The notes under the pieces were generated by a model, which did no database searches, had not been told where the DNA came from, and was given only the letters and a program-made list of their open reading frames with translations. This document shows positions 33,568 to 42,991 of a DNA stretch of 64,000 bases, piece by piece. Location: the NCBI GenBank assembly GCA_015059425.1, contig SVAM01000007.1, positions 1-64,000 of the forward strand. Direction: 5' to 3'. Every line of letters starts with the position of its first letter. The first letter of the stretch is position 1. This DNA comes from Bacillota bacterium. GTDB lineage: Bacteria; Bacillota_I; Bacilli_A; RF39; UBA660. Position numbers and translations under genes: made by a program.

Positions 33568-33872
33568 TAGCCATTACAAAGAAAGTCACAAAAAAAGAAA
33601 AGAGAAGACTAACGCTATTTGTAGTAACATTTTTATTTATTATTACATTCATGTGCGTTAATATATTTCCGGATTGGTTAAAAATAATGGCAAATAAAAA
33701 AGAAATCTCAATTCTTGAAACTACTTATAAAGATTTATTAGATAACGAAGTAGCTTTAAAAGCTGAAGTACAAAAATTACAAAATCCGGAATATGTTGAA
33801 AGATACGCTAAAGAAAAATTTTTATATACAAAACCAAATGAAATTATTATAAGAAAACCAAATACCAAATAA
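33564..33872 (+). CDS. divIC: Septum formation initiator DivIC (FtsB-like)
   Basis: 102 aa bitopic protein: basic cytoplasmic end, membrane helix about 18-36, coiled coil about 44-75 (LETTYKDLLDNEVALKAEV), and NPEYVERYAKEKFLY, the conserved FtsB/DivIC end. GTG start overlapping yabQ by 4 bp. Part of the divisome with FtsL/DivIB. Confidence 0.92.
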   Translation: MIAITKKVTKKEKRRLTLFVVTFLFIITFMCVNIFPDWLKIMANKKEISILETTYKDLLDNEVALKAEVQKLQNPEYVERYAKEKFLYTKPNEIIIRKPNTK

Positions 33873-33896
33873 TAGCTTTTTAGCTATTTTTTATTG
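33871..33896 (+). terminator. Terminator of yabPQ-divIC
   Basis: AATAGC TTTTTA GCTATT followed by TTTTATT. Confidence 0.8.
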
Positions 33897-33916
33897 TTCC
33901 AAACATATAATTTAAT

Positions 33917-34564
33917 ATGAAAAATATATTAAAAATATTTATATTAACAATACTATTAATAAGTGCCCTATTTATTAACAAAGAAGTAGAGGCTCTATTA
34001 CCTTTAAGTGGTAAAATAATTATTATCGATCCCGGTCACGGTGGCAAAGATCCAGGAACAGTAAATGACAAAATATATGAAAGTAATATAAATTTAGAAA
34101 TAAGCAAATATTTAGAAATAGAATTGATAAAAAATGGTGCAACTGTAATTTTAACAAGAGATGGCGATTATGATTTAAGTACGCCTAATGCTAAATGGCG
34201 CAAAAAAAGTGATTTTGATAATCGTATTAAATTAATAAATAATTGTGATGCTAATATGTATATATCTATACATTTAAATTATTTAAATGATAGTAGTTAC
34301 AGTGGTCCTCAAGTTTTTTACAACGATACTAATAAGAATATAGCATTAGTTATTCAAGAAGAATTAAATAAAAATTTAAATAATGATAGAAAAATTAAAA
34401 AAATACCGAATAAGACATATATGTATGATAAACTAAATATACCAGGTGTACTAATAGAATGCGGTTTTTTATCTAATCCAAAAGAAAAAGAACTTTTAAT
34501 AAGTTCTTCATATCAACAAAAATTAGCCAAAATTATTACAAAAGGAATAATAAACTATTATTAA
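33917..34564 (+). CDS. cwlD: Germination-specific N-acetylmuramoyl-L-alanine amidase CwlD
   Basis: 215 aa. Signal/anchor about 5-28, Amidase_3 domain with zinc ligands His in IIDPGHGGKDPG, Glu in YESNINLEI, His in YISIHLNYL and catalytic Glu in GVLIECGFLSN. With PdaA it makes cortex muramic-lactam. Position after the yab operon supports CwlD over a vegetative amidase. Confidence 0.88.
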   Translation: MKNILKIFILTILLISALFINKEVEALLPLSGKIIIIDPGHGGKDPGTVNDKIYESNINLEISKYLEIELIKNGATVILTRDGDYDLSTPNAKWRKKSDFDNRIKLINNCDANMYISIHLNYLNDSSYSGPQVFYNDTNKNIALVIQEELNKNLNNDRKIKKIPNKTYMYDKLNIPGVLIECGFLSNPKEKELLISSSYQQKLAKIITKGIINYY

Positions 34565-35514
34565 TATTCAAAATATTTCATAGTAGATTTGTTATCAACA
34601 CTCTTTCCTGTTGTATAGCTTAAATTGCCAATTTCTTTTAAAGCTTTTTTTACTTTTTTTCCATCTTTATCAATAACGTTATCTAAATTATTAATTAAAT
34701 ATCTTGCTCTTTCAACCGCTACATCATATAAATCATAAAACGAATAATGAAAGCAAGTTTTTTTATCTACAGGATAGTTCCACTTCTTATGTTCTACATT
34801 TAAAACAGAATAATCCATTTTTTTAATATAATAACACATGTTACTTAATTTCCTTTTTTTAGAAAAATTAATTTTATCTAAAATTTTATATATAAAGTAC
34901 TTAATTCCAAACCTAGATTGAAAACCATGACTAACAATAAACCTAAAATTTTTCAACCCTATACGAAACAATTTGCTAGCATTATTTCGTTCAAAAGCAT
35001 TTAAACAAGCATAATCAATAGTATTAGAAAGTTCTTGACTAAACTTAATTTTAGGAAGAACAACCCTACTTAAATTAGCTTTATAAATCTTTTTATTAGT
35101 TCTTTCTTCATAAATTATAGCATCTATCATATATTCTAAATAATTATGGTGTCCTTTATACTTTTTAGTTTTTTTACTTTTATAATAAAAGTTCCCAGTT
35201 TTATAAAAAACATAAGGATGAACTATCGTATCTAATACATAATGACAAATTGAACCATATAAATACGCCATAACCTGTGAATTATTATATAAATAATTAT
35301 CTCTAATATATTTGACAATATTAGCAAAATACATATTTGAATTATGAGTATGAGCATAATGGCCAAAAGAATAACTTTTAAAAAATGTAATATCAAAACT
35401 TTGTCCAAACACATAAAAAGTTTTCTCATTGCTTGTTATTCTATTTTTCACATCGCTATTACATGCTTTCAAAACATCTTTAGCAAAAATATAATGTGTA
35501 TAAGTACAAGGCAT
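34561..35514 (-). CDS. Zinc-dependent phospholipase C-like protein
   Basis: 317 aa. Starts PCTYTHYIFAKDVL and has GHYAHTHNSNMYF and YGSICHYVLDTIVHPYVFY with the HxxxD/H zinc-ligand pattern of the phospholipase C/D1 (PF00882) family. No signal peptide; the rest is basic and helical. Convergent with cwlD, overlapping by 4 bp at the ends. Likely a lipid or phosphoester hydrolase; substrate unknown. Confidence 0.8.
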   Translation of the reverse strand: MPCTYTHYIFAKDVLKACNSDVKNRITSNEKTFYVFGQSFDITFFKSYSFGHYAHTHNSNMYFANIVKYIRDNYLYNNSQVMAYLYGSICHYVLDTIVHPYVFYKTGNFYYKSKKTKKYKGHHNYLEYMIDAIIYEERTNKKIYKANLSRVVLPKIKFSQELSNTIDYACLNAFERNNASKLFRIGLKNFRFIVSHGFQSRFGIKYFIYKILDKINFSKKRKLSNMCYYIKKMDYSVLNVEHKKWNYPVDKKTCFHYSFYDLYDVAVERARYLINNLDNVIDKDGKKVKKALKEIGNLSYTTGKSVDNKSTMKYFEY

Positions 35515-35634
35515 AATATCACCCTATATAATTATAACATATTTACAGTATTTTAACCAAACATACACTATAAACTTTTAAAAATACTATAATAATTTTT
35601 ATATTTATGGTATAATGTTAAAATAGGTGAGCAT

Positions 35635-36564
35635 ATGGAAAAGATATTTAAGACTCTAGATGAACAAATTACCATTTTAAGAGATAAAAATCTTATCATA
35701 GATGATGAAGTATATGTAAAAAATATTCTTTTACGTGAAAACTATTTCTTTATTAATGGATATAGATTTCCATTTATGAAATCATTAAGAGATAGAACTT
35801 TTATAGAAGGTACTAATTTTAGAGAATTATATGCTTTATTTAATTTTGATAGACAATTAAGAAATATATTATTTAAAAATATACTTATATTAGAAAACAA
35901 TTTAAAAAGTATTATTTCTTACGAATTATCTAGAAGATATGGTTTTACAGAAAAAAAATATTTAAATCCTAATAACTTTACCAAAGATCCTAAAAAATCA
36001 AGACAAGTAAATGACACAATAAAAAAAGTAAAGAGACAAATAATCAACAATGGCAAACAACATACTGCTACTAGTCACTATATGAATAATTATGGATATA
36101 TACCATTATGGGTAGTAGTTAAGGTATTATCATTTGGTATCGTTGGCGAATTATATACCATTTTAAAAGCTGAAGATCAAGAAGATATTGCAAAAATATT
36201 CAATATAGATGTTGAAAGTTTATTAACATATTTACCAATAATTGCAAATTATCGTAATTTATGTGCTCATGAAGATATGTGTTATGACCATAAAACACAA
36301 AAAGAAATACCTATAACAAAGTACCATAAAGATTTAAATATTCCTAAAACTAACGGTGAATATATATATGGTATAAACGATTTATTTGCTTTAATAATTA
36401 TTTTAAAAAGATTATTAAGAGAAGATGATTTTCATATAATGTTAAATGAAATATTTTATGAACTAGATTATTTGACAGGTAGACTTCATACAATAGACAT
36501 AGAGAAAATATTAGACAAAATGGGATTCCCAAAAAATTATAAAGATATAGTAAGGATGGATTAA
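35635..36564 (+). CDS. Abi_2 (AbiD/AbiF) family protein
   Basis: 309 aa. ENYFFINGYRFPF, FRELYALFNFDRQLRNILF and the HEPN RNase motif RNLCAHEDMCY (RxxxxH) are typical of Abi_2 proteins, which abort phage infection by RNA cleavage. Here it is embedded in core genes, between cwlD/PLC and htrA, with its own extended -10 (TATGGTATAAT) and AATAGGTGAG ribosome site. It may be a domesticated regulator rather than a recent defence gene. Confidence 0.85.
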   Translation: MEKIFKTLDEQITILRDKNLIIDDEVYVKNILLRENYFFINGYRFPFMKSLRDRTFIEGTNFRELYALFNFDRQLRNILFKNILILENNLKSIISYELSRRYGFTEKKYLNPNNFTKDPKKSRQVNDTIKKVKRQIINNGKQHTATSHYMNNYGYIPLWVVVKVLSFGIVGELYTILKAEDQEDIAKIFNIDVESLLTYLPIIANYRNLCAHEDMCYDHKTQKEIPITKYHKDLNIPKTNGEYIYGINDLFALIIILKRLLREDDFHIMLNEIFYELDYLTGRLHTIDIEKILDKMGFPKNYKDIVRMD

Positions 36565-36565
36565 A

Positions 36566-37663
36566 ATGAAAAAAAACAATATAACAAAAAATATAGTAAT
36601 AACAATTATAGTATTTTTCTTAGGAATGGGAGCTATGTATGGATTAGTAAGATACTATCCAATATTAATAAGTACTGAAGTAACTAAAATAGACAAAAAT
36701 GTTACCATAACTGATACAGGCATTGCAGAAGCAGTAGATAAACTATATGATGCCGTAGTAGTTGTAAACACTTATCAAAATGGACAAGAATACAGTTCTG
36801 GAACAGGCTTTGTTTATAAAACAGATAAAGAGAAAGCATATATACTAACTAATAATCATGTTATAAATAGTGGAGATGATATATATGTTACATTTACTAA
36901 TGGAAGTGTTGTAAAAACAGAAATTATTGGAAGTGATGTATATTCAGATATAGCAGTTTTAGCAGTTGATAAAGAACATATTATTAAGGTTGCAGAATTA
37001 GGAAAAAGTGATAAGTCAAGATTAGGAGATACAGTATTTGCTATTGGAGCACCACTTGATAGTGCTTATTCTTGGAGTGTTACAAGAGGTATTGTTTCAG
37101 GAAAAGACAGACTAGTAGAAGTAGAATTAACTGACGGAAATACTAAAACTCCAATGGTAGTTAACACATTACAAACAGATGCTGCAATTAATTCTGGAAA
37201 TAGTGGTGGACCTTTAGCTAATGGAAATGGTGAAGTAGTCGGAATAACATCAATTAAACTTGCTAGTTCTTCTATAGAAGGTATGGGTTTTGCAATTCCT
37301 ATTGAAAATGCTTTAGATATAGCAGACCAATTACTAAAAGGAAATAAAGTAGAAAGACCTTATTTAGGGATATACATGTTAGACGTTACAGAAGCTTATT
37401 ATTCTAGAGAATATTATTCATTAATAAAAGATGCAGATTTAACTGCTGGTGTAATAGTTACAGACATTGAGGATAAAAGTTCAGCATCTTTAGCAGGCAT
37501 TAAAGAAAAAGATATTATAACAAAAATAGATGGTCATGAAATAGCAAATGTAGCATACTTAAGATACTATTTATATAAACATAAAGTTGGCGAAGAAATG
37601 CAAGTAACTATTATTAGAGATAATAAAGAAAAAGATATAAAAGTAAAATTAACAGCAAACTAA
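36566..37663 (+). CDS. htrA: HtrA/DegP serine protease with PDZ domain
   Basis: 365 aa. Membrane anchor about 8-28; trypsin-like domain with His in NNHVINSGDD, Asp in YSDIAVL and Ser in NSGNSGGPLANG; PDZ about 265-360 (GVIVTDIEDKSSASLAGIKE). Surface quality-control protease. Begins 2 bp after the Abi_2 stop. Confidence 0.95.
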   Translation: MKKNNITKNIVITIIVFFLGMGAMYGLVRYYPILISTEVTKIDKNVTITDTGIAEAVDKLYDAVVVVNTYQNGQEYSSGTGFVYKTDKEKAYILTNNHVINSGDDIYVTFTNGSVVKTEIIGSDVYSDIAVLAVDKEHIIKVAELGKSDKSRLGDTVFAIGAPLDSAYSWSVTRGIVSGKDRLVEVELTDGNTKTPMVVNTLQTDAAINSGNSGGPLANGNGEVVGITSIKLASSSIEGMGFAIPIENALDIADQLLKGNKVERPYLGIYMLDVTEAYYSREYYSLIKDADLTAGVIVTDIEDKSSASLAGIKEKDIITKIDGHEIANVAYLRYYLYKHKVGEEMQVTIIRDNKEKDIKVKLTAN

Positions 37664-37691
37664 AACATGTTAGAAATCAACATGTTTTTTA
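37663..37691. terminator. htrA terminator (also faces the minus-strand gene)
   Basis: AACATGTT AGAAATC AACATGTT followed by TTTTAATT. Confidence 0.75.
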
Positions 37692-37692
37692 A

Positions 37693-38034
37693 TTATATTT
37701 TATTTTGATTTTTTCGTTCACTAATCTCCTTCATTTCTTTATAATTCGTAAAATATAAGCCCTTATTTTGTTGTACACCATTAGCATCAACTCCACCCTT
37801 ACCAATTGCAAACTGAAATCCTAAAGTACTCATTTGATATAATTGATCGCAAACATCACTTGGAATCTCTTTAACTTCACCATATAATATTTCATCTATA
37901 TCATTTATATCATCAGGCACATTTCTAATAAATAAACTATTTTCTAAAAAGAACATATCTAATTGTGCATCATAGGTAAAGCCTAATTTCTCCATATTAC
38001 TCTTTTCATATTCTGTTACGATATAATTTTCCAT
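37693..38034 (-). CDS. Orphan protein, last gene of the 38-39 kb pair
   Basis: About 113 aa from ATG 38034; GGGAGATG lies upstream. Unrecognised, acidic, soluble; central segment DINDIDEILYGEVKEIPSDV and GFQFAIGKGGVDANGVQQNK. Starts at the 3' end of the larger orphan upstream, so probably co-translated. Confidence 0.6.
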   Translation of the reverse strand: MENYIVTEYEKSNMEKLGFTYDAQLDMFFLENSLFIRNVPDDINDIDEILYGEVKEIPSDVCDQLYQMSTLGFQFAIGKGGVDANGVQQNKGLYFTNYKEMKEISERKNQNKI

Positions 38035-38048
38035 ATAAACATCTCCCA

Positions 38049-39164
38049 TTATGATAATTTTTTGCCAGCTTCAATATCTAAACGCAAATAAGCACTATAT
38101 ATATCAGGAATATTATTATCAACTAAATCCTGACTTATAGGTAACATATCTAAATTTCTCATTTTCTCTAATGTATAATTAAATAATTCAATATCTTTAA
38201 CTATTACATCAATATCTATTAATTCAATCAATTTATGAGCAGTTATACTACCTATAGAATCATCTATATTAATTATAGTGCTATCAATATTATGCATTTT
38301 AATTATAAAAGCTAATAATAACTTATTAAAAGTTTCAGATATAAATATATTATTTTTTAAATCAATATTATATTCATCACTATAATTATGTTTAGAGTTT
38401 GCTAAAACTCCGTATTTTTCTCCTAAAGTTTCATTAACTGTATTTATTTTTTCAGAAGTTGGACTATTAATTATATAATGAGAACCAATTAATTCTGGAG
38501 TATAACCTAAGTCCATTAAAACTTTTTCAACAACAGCTCTTTGGTCATTAACATCAAATACAGTTATTTTATCCTCATTCTCTAAAATATACTTTTCCTT
38601 AACATCTTCTGGAATACCATAATATAATATCACATTAAAATCATCAATCTCTGGATATGCCGCTTTAATACTTTCATATTTTTCAGCTTTAACAATAATT
38701 ATAGCTTTCTTAGATAAAGTAACATTACCTTTAATAAATGTATCTTGCCCTGCAAAATTTCTAATATCACTTACCCCTAAATGCTCACTTAAAGGATCCA
38801 TTATAATAAAATCTTGATTATCAAAATTACCATACATGTGCGATGATACTAATCCATTTTCAGTAAAATGAACAGTACTTCTATAATACATTTCATATGT
38901 TTCAAATTTTTTAAGTTCTTCATAATCAATTTCAGACTCCACAGCTTGATATATAAAATTTGATCTAGTCTTTGCTATAAAAGATACTTCAGAAAGAGGT
39001 TTAATTATTCTTCCTTCCGGGAATATTCCAGTTGTTCTAATTAGCATAATACTATCATTTGAATATTCATTATATTTTGAACACTCTCTCAATTTCACTG
39101 TTTCATTATAAGTGTCCTTTACTTTTTCAATAGTAGACATATCATAAACTTTTACAACAGGCAT
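38049..39164 (-). CDS. Orphan protein of unknown function
   Basis: About 371 aa from ATG 39164, which has a strong GGAGGGATAAT ribosome site. No family recognised. Alpha/beta throughout; LSKKAIIIVKAEKYESIKAA and DFNVILYYGIPEDVKEKYI look like parallel-strand Rossmann-type elements. No membrane segment. First of a two-gene operon with the 113-aa orphan. Confidence 0.65.
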   Translation of the reverse strand: MPVVKVYDMSTIEKVKDTYNETVKLRECSKYNEYSNDSIMLIRTTGIFPEGRIIKPLSEVSFIAKTRSNFIYQAVESEIDYEELKKFETYEMYYRSTVHFTENGLVSSHMYGNFDNQDFIIMDPLSEHLGVSDIRNFAGQDTFIKGNVTLSKKAIIIVKAEKYESIKAAYPEIDDFNVILYYGIPEDVKEKYILENEDKITVFDVNDQRAVVEKVLMDLGYTPELIGSHYIINSPTSEKINTVNETLGEKYGVLANSKHNYSDEYNIDLKNNIFISETFNKLLLAFIIKMHNIDSTIINIDDSIGSITAHKLIELIDIDVIVKDIELFNYTLEKMRNLDMLPISQDLVDNNIPDIYSAYLRLDIEAGKKLS

Positions 39165-39272
39165 ATTATCCCTCCTAAATATCAAAAGCATATATATAAT
39201 ATACCACTAATCATTATCCCCTGGCAAAAATAATTAATATTTGATGTAAAGTAAGAAAAAAATCTTAGTGAT

Positions 39273-39301
39273 TAAAAAAACTTGATACGTAAATATCAAG
39301 C
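39273..39301 (-). terminator. Terminator, CTTGATA family
   Basis: Minus strand CTTGATA ... TATCAAG stem followed by T7. Similar stems recur at 40094-40124 and 42853-42885. Confidence 0.75.
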
Positions 39302-39346
39302 TTTTAACATACACCAAATGTCCAAAATATCTCTATAATACTATTT

Positions 39347-39424
39347 CTAATTTAAAAGTTTCCTATTTATTTTCATGTTTCGATAAAATTCTTTTTCTAA
39401 ATCACTTTTTATTTTATCTAACAT
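39347..39424 (-). CDS. Small ORF (25 aa)
   Basis: MLDKIKSDLEKEF...LLN, 25 aa, amphipathic and basic, with AAAGGAG eight bases upstream of the ATG and lying 19 bp after the stop of the 39444-39977 gene, before its terminator. Coding is plausible from the ribosome site only. Confidence 0.4.
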   Translation of the reverse strand: MLDKIKSDLEKEFYRNMKINRKLLN

Positions 39425-39443
39425 AAATATTTCTCCTTTATAA

Positions 39444-39977
39444 TTATTTTTGTCTTAATAATGCAGGATCAGATTGTTCTTGTACTACTAACATACTATG
39501 CTCATGACTCAATCTATTAAAGCAATAATCACACAAGTAGCTTTTTAATTCATTAGGCATACCTATAGCCTGAATTACGTCTATTAATGTTTTTTCATTT
39601 TGTAAATAAGCAAATACATCTGAATTAGGTTTTTCTTGATAATCATATAAAATAAATTTTGGTTGTGCATTTAATCTTTTTAAGACTTGTATATCATCAT
39701 CAGTTATTGAATATGGCTTATCTTCTTCTGTAGATATAAATCTATAAGTGTATTTTCTTGTACCATAGCTAAAATCTGGAGTTAAGTAATACTCACTATA
39801 ATATTTCCCCTCATCATTAGCATTTAAAAAATCTATAATTAAACCTATCCATTTTGCATTTTTATAGCTAGTTTTATATATTTTTTCAAGCAATTCATAT
39901 CTTAGTAATTTTGCTTCTTCGTTTTCTGGTTTTGTAGTAACTAATTCATCAAAACTATTAAATTCTATTAATTCCAT
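39444..39977 (-). CDS. Orphan protein of unknown function
   Basis: 177 aa, acidic, soluble; no family recognised. Contains CDYCFNRLSHEHSM (about 150-163), a Cys/His cluster that could bind metal, near the C-terminus. Ribosome site GGGGGAAT. Confidence 0.6.
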   Translation of the reverse strand: MELIEFNSFDELVTTKPENEEAKLLRYELLEKIYKTSYKNAKWIGLIIDFLNANDEGKYYSEYYLTPDFSYGTRKYTYRFISTEEDKPYSITDDDIQVLKRLNAQPKFILYDYQEKPNSDVFAYLQNEKTLIDVIQAIGMPNELKSYLCDYCFNRLSHEHSMLVVQEQSDPALLRQK

Positions 39978-40093
39978 TATAATTCCCCCATTAAAATCTG
40001 AGATAATAAAAATATCCCCTAAGAATTAACATTATTGTACAATTTATAAACAGATTTTTCAACATTATTATTTATAAATTATATAAAAAATAG

Positions 40094-40124
40094 CAAAAAA
40101 ACTTGATAAATACTTACCAAGTTA
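40094..40124 (-). terminator. Terminator, CTTGATA family
   Basis: Minus strand AACTTG ... CAAGTT stem followed by T6, after the gene at 40147-40335. Confidence 0.7.
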
Positions 40125-40146
40125 AGAACAAAAATCAATTCAAAAT

Positions 40147-40335
40147 TTATACCTTATCTATTTTTAATAGATAAACCATCTTGTTTTTTTTAAAAGCACC
40201 AGTTGGATCTAACCTTTTAATTATTTCCTCACCATATGTAGTTAATCTTACTAAAATTGTCGAATTGCTTAAATTAAAAGATAAATTTTCATTATCCCTC
40301 ATTGAATTTTCCATCATTTGCTCAATATAGCTCAT
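40147..40335 (-). CDS. Small orphan protein
   Basis: About 62 aa from ATG 40335 with TAGGAGGT ribosome site. Helical start MSYIEQMMENSMRDN and a beta-like end TILVRLTTYGEEIIKRLDPT. Looks like a small regulator or wHTH wing (DPTGAFKKNKMVYLL) but no family is certain. Confidence 0.5.
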   Translation of the reverse strand: MSYIEQMMENSMRDNENLSFNLSNSTILVRLTTYGEEIIKRLDPTGAFKKNKMVYLLKIDKV

Positions 40336-40389
40336 AATATACCTCCTAAAAATTATACAACAATAAAAAATTAAACCAGTGATATACAT

Positions 40390-40729
40390 TAATTACTATA
40401 AATATAACAATTTTTTGATAATTTGCAATCAAAAAGTATTCAAATTTACAATTTCTATGTCAAAATAATTAGTACTTATAATATAAATATATATTAAACT
40501 AAAGCTCAGAAGTTTTTTACTTTTGAATAATTATTAAAATTTTTTAAATTCATACAATTATTTACGTTTTATAATTCAAAACTATTTTACTAACCTTTCA
40601 TTTTTATTTTTAAACACACAATAATGTGGATTTTTAATATATTAACATTCTTTTTAAATTGTTATTTTAATAAATAGGTTATTCATTAATTCAATTATTG
40701 AACTTGTTGTTATAAAATATCACTATAAG
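40390..40729. other. Non-coding A+T-rich stretch
   Basis: No gene seen. Holds the upstream region of the 62-aa gene and the downstream region of the frameshifted gene; only weak, scattered AT-rich palindromes. Confidence 0.4.
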
Positions 40730-41555
40730 CTAATTTCTTTTTAATTGTTTGCTATATGGTTTTATATCTTTACTTTTTTGTAATATAACACTAGCATAAT
40801 GTTCAGCCATTTCCATATATTGTTCTAGTCCAACATAGTCTATGTCACAAAAATAACTAAAATACGTTTCTTTCCAATAACTACCTAAAATAATTCCTTT
40901 ATCACTTGCTCTCTCAAAAGCTTGGTTAAATCTATCTGCAAGTACTTTTAAATCTTCTTGCAAATCATTAACTTTTTTATATTCTTTGCAAAAACCATTT
41001 CTCAATTGTGAAACAGAGTGAAAACTTCTATCTTGTTCTTCCAAAACAGCAATTGTTGAAATAACTAAATTATAAAAATCAAGTTCTTGTTCGTCTCCAG
41101 TTAAAATATAAGTCGGAGTATATTTCGTGGATAAATCAGTTACATTACAAGACTTATACCACACTCTAGCACCAAACATATTAGTATATATAACTGAATC
41201 TTTTGCTGATGAACTCGCTAAACGACTATCAGGAATAGAGCAGTGCATTATATTAGATAATTCTGCATTAATTCTATCACGACCTTTTTTAGCTGTATCT
41301 TGATTAAATGCATCAATACCCATTATGTTGATCGGAACATAATTATTTACATCTTCAGTTATATAATTTACTAGTTCTAAATATAAATTTCTCCAATCTT
41401 TTTCGGTGTAATCATAAAATTTTTCAACAAATTTAATCTCTTGTTTATCTGATGTCCCACTAATTACTAATTCTAATTTTATTTCTTATTACATTAATCC
41501 ACCAATAAGCAGTAGCTTCAACTGAAGATAATTCTATTTCTTTATTTCTTTCCAT
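40730..41555 (-). pseudogene. Orphan gene broken by a one-base frameshift
   Basis: ATG at 41555 with AAAGGA upstream reads MERNKEIELSSVEATAYWWINVIRNK in two joined blocks, then hits TAG. Removing one A from the four at 41477-41480 continues as LELVISGTSDKQEIKF ... NNYVPINIMGIDAFNQDTAKKG and on to the stop at 40730, giving about 275 aa. The open part at 40730-41323 has no ribosome site of its own. Either a recent inactivation or a sequence error. Family unknown. Confidence 0.65.
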
Positions 41556-41712
41556 ATAATTAAATCCTTTCAAAGTTTTTTTGAAACTTGAATTTGTACA
41601 TAATATTTTAACACAGAAAATGAATAATTGATTATTTTTTGCTAATAAAGATTTTAAAAATATTTAAAAGGACATATGTATTTGTTTAACGTTTCATTAA
41701 CCCCCTAAAAGT

Positions 41713-41747
41713 TAATACAAAAAGCATATCATTTTGATATGCTTACC
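41713..41747 (-). terminator. Terminator of the gene at 41743-42744
   Basis: Minus strand AAGCATATC AAAAT GATATGCTT followed by TTTTG. Confidence 0.8.
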
Positions 41748-42744
41748 GATTGTTTTGTATATATTTTTTATTATCTAAAGCAATTCTTAAATCTACCATT
41801 GCTCGCCTAAAATTAGCGCGAATATGTCCATTATATGAAAAATCTTGTATAATTTTTGGATCAGTATCAAACGTATCGTTTAAAAAATTAGTAATATAAT
41901 CCATAGCTTGAATTTCATCTTCACTCAAACTTGCAATTCCAAACTCAAAATCAGACGTAATTAGAGAAGCAGAGTATACCAATCTAGCACGGTCTATAAG
42001 CGGAATAGGCATATCTAAAAACAATCTTCTATCTTTATAGTTATTAAGCATTTCTTTAGCAATTTCTTCTACCTCTTTATAAATGGCTATTAACATGCTA
42101 ATACGGGATCTTATACATCGAACTAAATTTACTTTTTCAGTTGCACTAATATTTAGATGATAAACAACTTCTAATTGCCTTTCTGTTAACTCTAAATTAT
42201 CTAAACGCTTTATGCCTTTGTTATTTAGCCCTTCAATAGTTAATAATTGACTTTGAATTTGAGCAACCAATAATTTGATTTCAGTTTGAGCATCTCTAGC
42301 ATTTACTGATTTTTGAGTAACGTCTTTTCTACCGCTATCAACAAGATGCTGCCTACTCTCCCTACTTTTAGATATTTTTAAACCTTGAGTACTTAACTCA
42401 GCTATCATTTTAAAATTATCTGGCGCATGGTTCGTAGATAAAGTTGCTACTAGCTCATTCAATCTCTGAATTATATCCTCCTCTAGCCTACTTAAATCTT
42501 CAATTGATTTATCTAATTCTGCAAACGGCTCAGTTTCTCTATTGATATCCCAATTCAAACTGCTTAAAGATCCACATATATACATATAATTACATATTAA
42601 ATCATCTAATTTTTTATATTCCTTTCTCAATCTTGAAGGAATAACTCTACTAATAACCTCTTCAATAGCATGATTAACTGCAATTTTTTTAGCATTATCA
42701 AAATCAAAACCATTAACTGGGAAATCCCAATCAATTTCTTTCAT
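41743..42744 (-). CDS. Orphan helical protein
   Basis: About 333 aa from ATG 42744 (TTAGGAGTGG upstream). Long coiled-coil-like helices (about 55-110 and 130-230). No family recognised, no membrane segment. It shares the region and strand with other orphans from 37.7 kb on. Confidence 0.65.
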   Translation of the reverse strand: MKEIDWDFPVNGFDFDNAKKIAVNHAIEEVISRVIPSRLRKEYKKLDDLICNYMYICGSLSSLNWDINRETEPFAELDKSIEDLSRLEEDIIQRLNELVATLSTNHAPDNFKMIAELSTQGLKISKSRESRQHLVDSGRKDVTQKSVNARDAQTEIKLLVAQIQSQLLTIEGLNNKGIKRLDNLELTERQLEVVYHLNISATEKVNLVRCIRSRISMLIAIYKEVEEIAKEMLNNYKDRRLFLDMPIPLIDRARLVYSASLITSDFEFGIASLSEDEIQAMDYITNFLNDTFDTDPKIIQDFSYNGHIRANFRRAMVDLRIALDNKKYIQNNR

Positions 42745-42852
42745 TAAAACCACTCCTAATTATATTATACCACATAAATTATTAAATCATCATTATTCAA
42801 AATCTTATATACATTTCATTAACATTATTTTTACTTATATAAATTTTTACAA

Positions 42853-42885
42853 GTAAAAACTTGATACTATCATACCAAGTTTATC
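42853..42885 (-). terminator. Terminator of the large serine recombinase gene, CTTGATA family
   Basis: Minus strand AAACTTG ... CAAGTTT stem (42857-42863 and 42876-42882) followed by TTTTACTTG. Confidence 0.65.
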
Positions 42886-42991
42886 TTAACGAACACATTG
42901 GTTCGACTAAATCTCAATGGCACCATAGTAAAAGGGATTTCAAATTCCTTTATGCCTTTTAAATTTTTCAACTCACTATGCTTATTATACA

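Noticed and set aside
42890-42960. tRNA-like 3' end (GGTTCGACT...CACCA)
   Set aside because: The T-stem and acceptor do not pair; only the short CGAAC/GTTCG hairpin is real, so I did not call a tRNA.
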